DNA of 64,000 bases from Rotaria macrura (Eukaryota > Rotifera > Eurotatoria > Philodinida > Philodinidae), in assembly GCA_900239685.1 (NCBI GenBank), contig OENT01000609.1:28954-92953 (forward strand). Direction: 5' to 3'. Below the pieces are notes generated by a model. That model was not told the DNA's origin and did not search any database. It saw only the letters and a list, made by a program, of their open reading frames with translations. The position numbers were made by a program, and so were the translations under genes. This document shows, in pieces, positions 57,995 to 64,000 of the stretch (position 1 is its first letter; each line of letters opens with the position of its first letter).

Positions 57995-60900
57995 TAAAAA
58001 TTTCTGAAACTAGATGACAAAATATAGCGTCATTTTTATTTGTCTTTAGTGGACGAAAGTGATATGATTGACTTCTACAGTATTTAAAACGCTTGCTGGT
58101 AGGCTCTCATGCTTTTGAGCGGTCACGCAAATAGGAGAATGCTTACAAATAGTTTATCAATCTTGTTAATAAGGCATTATTATCTATAAAATTTTGAAGG
58201 AGAAAAAAATAAGAACAAGTCATCAGATGTGAGATAAAGCTCATGAAGACATGACACTAGGTAAAGAAAGACTATAGATACGGTTACATATTCAAAATAA
58301 AAGTATTTTCTTTATTCCGATAGTCGATACTTTCGTATAAGCTGCAATCTTGAGTATGAGTATAGGTGTGAATATTTCAACAAGAGATGATACATACACA
58401 ATCATCAGCCAATATTTACGCCAACATTGCAGTTACTCAAAAATCTCGGTATTCATCATACAAATAATCATAAAATTTTTCTAGCTTATTATTTTGTCAG
58501 GTACTCTTTCACGATTGAATACTACAGGCTGTTCACTTGATTTTGAAAAAATTGGCATCGAGTTGTTCTTTAATAGTCACTTATCGTCATCAGATGATTT
58601 TCATATCAGTCTGTCTTAAATGAGCTTGAGATGTTGTTATAATATTCATAGTTTCGACACATCAGAGTCTAATAATAAAATATCTGATAATATTGATGGG
58701 AACATGATATAGCATTTGTCGAAATACCTTTTCTATTTTGGTGAATAGGAGTAATTGTATGAAATACGTTTTATACATCAAAAACAACTATTACATGCGT
58801 CTCCTAAAAGGATTGAAAAATAGCATCAATCAATTTTATTCACTATCTTAAATCCTAAATTTATTTGATGTCATGCGGCTACACATATACAATTTCTTCA
58901 CTCGGATGCATCTCAGACTGAGCAACAGTCACCAATTAAGTAGTAAGCTAATTATTAGACAATCAATTGCCTGAAAAGTATTAAGCCAGCGATTATTCGC
59001 AGTTAACCGACTTAACTACAGAATATTCTTGAGAATAATAGAAAAAATAAAAAAATTAGTAGTGTGTTTCGATTTCGGATTCAGTTAAACGTATGTTATT
59101 TAGCTATCGTTAATCTTGTTTACATACTAATCGTGATCATTTATTATAGTTTCTATGCATTAAACCGTATATACTGAAAGTATTATATCTATTTCATGAC
59201 GATCCTAAATCTTTGAATATTGTAATCATTTTTTATTGTCCATCATGAATTCAAACTTAATTCGTCTTAATCTAATTACAAATTATGTTTGTGTATGTTT
59301 ACTCAATGGTATGAACAAAAAATATCATCAATTAAATTTTAATATATTTACTGCATTTATTACATTATATTTGCATTTTGAGTTAGCATATAGTTTTCAA
59401 TATACTATTTCTTGCTAAAACACGTTGAAGAAAGGCATTCTGTAGATATCTCATCTTTCAATCGGTTAAAATATGGGAACTGGTTAGTTAATTGGATTGA
59501 ATCCGATTTCTTCTGACTGATAAAAAAAAATCTAATACGTTTAAAGATCAGTGAAATTTATCGATAGCTTTATGACTGTGAAAACAGAAGAAATTTAGTA
59601 ATATCACTTATTCAGATTACTTACGCCTTCGATTTATAAATTGAAAGCTTTAATCCAGACTAAAAGTATACTTCAACTGCACTGACACTTTTATGTTATA
59701 CTCCGCTACTGCCGAATAGATTCCTGTAGATATTATGAGGCCGTGCCTTCTTTTCATATAATTTGTATGATCTTTTTTTCAGTAGTTTGCATAAAATAGT
59801 TACTCAGTTATTGATCCTTCATTTTCCGTTGTTCGTGTCTCATATAGTCGGTGCCAATAAAATCAGTGATGAAAGAAAGCGTTGTGGTTCAATTCGGAAC
59901 TACAGCAAAATCATAGGTTAAAGAATCTTTTACATCGATTGAAAAATACATTCTCGTTCTAGAGGAAGTATCTTATGACAGATATTATACACTCATAATG
60001 AATTATACGAAATGATTGCCAATATATTTTGTAGAGAATCTTTAGTCGTTTATGTGATAAGATTTAGATATTAGTAAATGTATGTAAATGATAGAAAATG
60101 TATTATTCTTTGAGAGAAACTTTATTCGAAAAATCCTTAGATGCATCATACTAATTTGTTATCTTAGTAATGTCACAGGGAACAAGAAATGTCAGGAGGG
60201 GGGGCATCCCATGAAGTACAATTGATACTCGATAGCACCCCTTCTCAGCTTGATTTATTGTTCCTTTCCAATACATTTTCTTGGAAAATTGGTATTAATT
60301 GCAATTTTTCTAACAGCAAGGGTCCGCCTTTGTTACAAAATGTCCAAGAGTCTTGCGATGTTCATTTGACACTTTGTTTTACACTTTGCTCATGAAAACA
60401 AAGTGTCCAGTTGACACTTGCTGAAAATTCTTTACAGTTTTCTTTTCATTGTATCTAAACTTCGAATTCCTAATTTTTTTTACTAGTCTAGATATACTTC
60501 ATATACATATGAAATATTTCTCTTTCTAGATGTTATTCTAACAATCCACACCTTAGAAACTTCGTGATACTTTGCTAAAAGAAACAGAGTATCATTTTTC
60601 ACATTGATGGCAATAATAGAATGTCAGTTGACTTTTTGATTTAGATTTCTATTAGAAACATTGATTAATTACATTTCTTCAGAAATTTCTGGATTAGACT
60701 CTGAAAAAAAAACCATTTAGAGTCTATAAATAAAATTGCAGAAGTATATCATAAGTAAAATACAATTAGTACCTAAATGTATCAGGGTTTCATCTGATTC
60801 GAACAAAGAAATCTTGAACACCAGTAAAAGTACAAAGAAATACAATTTATACAATGGATGAATCACCATAGAGAGTTGAACAAAGTTAAAAACTTCTGAC

Positions 60901-63900
60901 GTTTGTTAAAATAAAATGCTGACGTCTATATTAAAATCTTGATTCGGAAAAAGTGAAATGTGATAAAAGAAACTTTGTATGGTGTGATGTCATTGATAGT
61001 CTCTAGGAAGCATAGTCTACTAGCTATAAAAGAATTTTTTTCATCCATATCATAAAATGAAACTAAACATATATATATATATGTAAAAAGAACATGCATC
61101 ATAATACAGAATAGAACATGACATTCTTACTTACGGTTATCTACCACAGAAAAATGGCGACACGAGGCTACCATTTAGAATTAACCAAGGAAGTGATAAA
61201 ATGATTGGCAGAAAAACACACGTTATCATCATATATTTGGAATTATATTTTCTTCACAATTTTTTCTTTATGTCACAAAATCTCTGTGAATTAGTAAACA
61301 TGTAATTTATGATTAGTCTGTCTGTCTGTCTGTCTGTCTAAGATTTTCCATTATGTGCTTATGACTCATCGAAGGAAGTCATTGAAATAGAAATTTGGAC
61401 ATGTATATGGGAGAGGACTAATGCATAGGTAACGCTAGATATTTTCAGTTTTTCCAAAGTTCCGTATAAAACCGTAGAGTATCGAATATGAGATTAATTA
61501 TTTTCATGTAATGAAACTACGGTCTTAGAAAACGAATGAAAATAGACAAAGCCAAAGCAATATCATCATTCACTTCATTTGCATGTTAAGAGCCAATGAG
61601 ATTTGAGCCGTCAAATTATCAGTTCCGTTCCTTTATTTGGTGTTGCATCTGGCTTTAAAAAGACGTCAAACTTGTTGTTTCTTTTTCTATTTTTGAGTGG
61701 ACCTATCAATATACTATAAAGTATTGATAATAGCAATCAATATTTGATAAAAAACCAATCATTGCTAATGTCTAAAACTTAACCAAGAAGTGAAGTCAAC
61801 GTATTTTTTCAAAAGCACTTTTTCAAATATATTTTCTTATATTTTAAAAAGCAGGATTTTTTCAAACATTTGAACATTTAATTATTCTAAATCTTTGTTG
61901 AACTATCAAAAAATGGCCATCGATAATACTATATATCTATTTAACTCGACTCATCGCTATGGATCAGCAGTTTTGCTCATTTTCAAAAACAGAATATATG
62001 TTGGAAAGATACTGAGAAGTATTTCTCTACATATGAATGAAGGATTGGTGTGAATTTTTCATTTGAAGTAACGCAATATGTGAAATTACACAAATCAACA
62101 TAAAAGTCAAATACAGAATAACTTTTAAATTTTAGTTTGTCGATCGACAAGTTTTCACTATCGAGTCTTTCAACGCTTCCATCAAATATAAGAATCCATA
62201 GGGCCTAGGGCATTCTTTTCTGAAGCTGTCCGTTTCATATATATATATGGGTTGATTAGAAAGGATGAAATAGAATACAAGACAATCTGAAAACGTTTGC
62301 AGAGCCAATGAAATTTTTTCTTAAAATTGAGTGAAAGGTAATTTATTTTACGCCCTACATAACAATTCTAATTGATGATGGTTCTTATCTGTAACAGTTT
62401 TGATGACATTCGAATTGATGTTTTCATGTGTTGCAAATTATTTTGCATTAATCACAATAATCTTTTCATTTGTAGAACAAGCCAAGCATGTGGATAAAGA
62501 TTTCTCTGTTTCATATATAATTGTAATTTTTAGATTATTATTTTAGAAATAAACAAAAATCAAAACTGATTTAGTACTCAGGTAGATCATTATGATGGTT
62601 GGAAAAGGTGGCTCACTCTTCTTGAAAAGATTTAATTTGAGCCATAAAAAGAGAATAACTGGCACCACTTTTAGCTATTTTCCTGTCGGTTTAAGAGTCG
62701 TAATCTGTTATAATAGACCGAGAAAGATTTTTCCAGAACGATAACGACGTCATTCCATGCCATTGTCACACATCATACAGATTAACTATATTGACACCAT
62801 GTTCTTGCCGTACACTTTGGATAACTTCTACTCGAATTACACACTAAGCCACATCTTTTATTTATTATCTGCAGTATTTCATAATATAAACATTCTTTGC
62901 ATATGGCTTTATCTTCACAGATAAAATAATTCACCAGCTCTTTGTCGCTGGTTTTAAACTTTTACGGTCTATTGTTTCTATTTATCATGGGAAATATTAC
63001 TTGAATTTTCGAAAGTATCTTACCATGGTTCTAGAAAACAAATGAATAGATTCTAACAATTTTTGATCTAACTCAAAAGTACATATGGCAGAAGAGAAAG
63101 TTGCAAAGAATTGTACATTCGCTGATAAAACTCAATATTAGTATCATACCAAGCATGGCATTGTAAAGGACTGAAACATGTTTTCACACTGCATGTCGTT
63201 TCGCCCAACAGATGTCGACTAAATCTATTCATTGATGTTAAAATAAATTCAAAGAAGTTCAGTGGAACTTTGCAACCATGAAAGAAAACAAAAGTCAACA
63301 AAAAAAAAGCAGAATGAACTGTATTGGAACTTGAATAAATCACTTCTGGGGCACATTAATAATCAACCCAACTAGAATTCACCGAACACCAATGGGAAAG
63401 TAGAAATAAATTAACGGAAGCAGTTCTTTTCTCTTTTACTGTCGTTTTTGGTTGTTGAGAAAACGTTACTAGTGAACTGAAAGCCGAACAAGCAGCCACT
63501 TTTAAGAAAATATTTATTGTTTGCTTTTATCACACACTGATGATTTTGCTGCTTTTGCTTTGATAATGATTCTTGACCTGAGAGAAGAAAATGTTCGGAT
63601 GCATTGCCAAATTTATTTTTGACCTACATTCACAGTCAACATCTTCATGGTGAAGATTATCCAAATACTTTAGACAGTTTGGTCTCAGTACAAGATGGGC
63701 TCAAATATATTTCAATGATATTAAGAAATCTCTAAGAGAACATTTTCGATAAAAAGTATTTGACACTTGAATCTTCTCTCCTGAAAACTGGATCAAGTAC
63801 CACGGTACATATTTGTCATTTTTTTTGTCCAGAAATAGACATTACTTGTTCACCTTTTTACATATTGTGTGCACTAAATGACCAATCAACGTGTATGTTA

Positions 63901-64000
63901 GATCTGTTAAAGGCCTATTCCATGGGGTTTCTCCCACGAGAACACAAGTGTTCTTCAAACTCTTCGAATTTGCTTTTATGTTGTAGAGCTTAAAAAGTTA
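57995..64000. other. 6 kb without a supported gene
   Basis: AT-rich. Seen: an 8-G run at about 60198, a TCTG microsatellite at 61316-61338, and AT runs near 61070 and 62240. Around 63.63-63.70 kb a short frame reads HGEDYPNTLDSL, like a kinesin-light-chain-type TPR helix, but it is too short to call a gene. Confidence 0.5.
61316..61338. repeat. (TCTG)n microsatellite
   Basis: About six uninterrupted TCTG units. Confidence 0.9.

Noticed and set aside
60189-60395. 68-codon frame with MSGGGASHE start
   Set aside because: Driven by a G run; no family resemblance.
1-64000. tRNA, rRNA genes and CRISPR arrays
   Set aside because: No cloverleaf with matching T-loop, no rRNA-like segment and no regularly spaced repeats were found by eye. 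A tRNAscan or Rfam search was not possible.

Overview
This 64 kb window is AT-rich eukaryotic (metazoan) DNA, most likely from a bdelloid rotifer. The evidence is animal-type genes (a UBE2Z ubiquitin-conjugating enzyme, a voltage-gated proton channel, an inward-rectifier K+ channel, MAPEG/MGST1, cytochrome P450), many short GT-AG introns beside a few kilobase ones, and lineage-typical accessory genes: an ADP-ribosyltransferase/TPR gene, an ARM-like/TIR/SAM gene and a TPR/Sel1/MYND gene. hAT and Tc1/mariner-type non-autonomous transposons lie between them. The taxonomic call is inference from family composition. No search was run.

Layout. 0-2.6 kb: 3' part of a UBE2Z-like E2 gene (+). 3.6-4.6 kb: a 1 kb hAT-type element with a BED-finger relic. 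8.7-9.8 kb: HVCN1 proton channel (-), whose S4 needs a 16-nt microexon. 9.8-18.4 kb: no recognisable gene. 18.4-20.0 kb: intronless DHCR24-like FAD oxidoreductase (+). 20.4-20.8 kb: a clean hAT MITE with perfect 8-bp target duplication. 22.3-24.5 kb: five-exon cytochrome P450 (-). 27.8-28.6 kb: intronless GNAT acetyltransferase (+). 29.8-33.0 kb: decayed ART-TPR pseudogene (+). 34.9-36.2 kb: secreted beta-lactamase-like serine hydrolase (-). 39.4-39.6 kb: a 141-bp hAT MITE. 40.0-41.1 kb: Kir-type K+ channel (+). 44.5-47.7 kb: ARM-like/TIR/SAM gene (+), with an assembly 'n' that breaks the frame. 49.8-50.4 kb: MGST1 (+) with a 1-nt frame break. 51.8-52.7 kb: a Tc1/mariner-type element with 200-bp inverted repeats and a duplicated left repeat. 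54.7-58.0 kb: intronless 1113-aa HEPN-like/TPR/Sel1/TPR/MYND protein (-). 58-64 kb: no supported gene.

How the genes relate. There are no operons. The genes act independently: membrane ion transport (HVCN1, Kir), lipid and xenobiotic metabolism (P450, MGST1, DHCR24-like), protein modification (UBE2Z, GNAT). A second set, in the right half, carries modules (TIR, ART, HEPN, with repeat scaffolds and a SAM or MYND adaptor) that elsewhere act in NAD+- or RNA-targeting immunity. The best candidates for something under-described are the HEPN-like/TPR/Sel1/MYND protein, the ARM/TIR/SAM protein, and the HVCN1 gene with a microexon carrying the third S4 arginine and a His-rich S1-S2 loop.

Exon boundaries were assigned by hand from splice consensus, reading frame and remembered family conservation. 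The genomic window contains two ambiguous bases, at 4426 and 44770.
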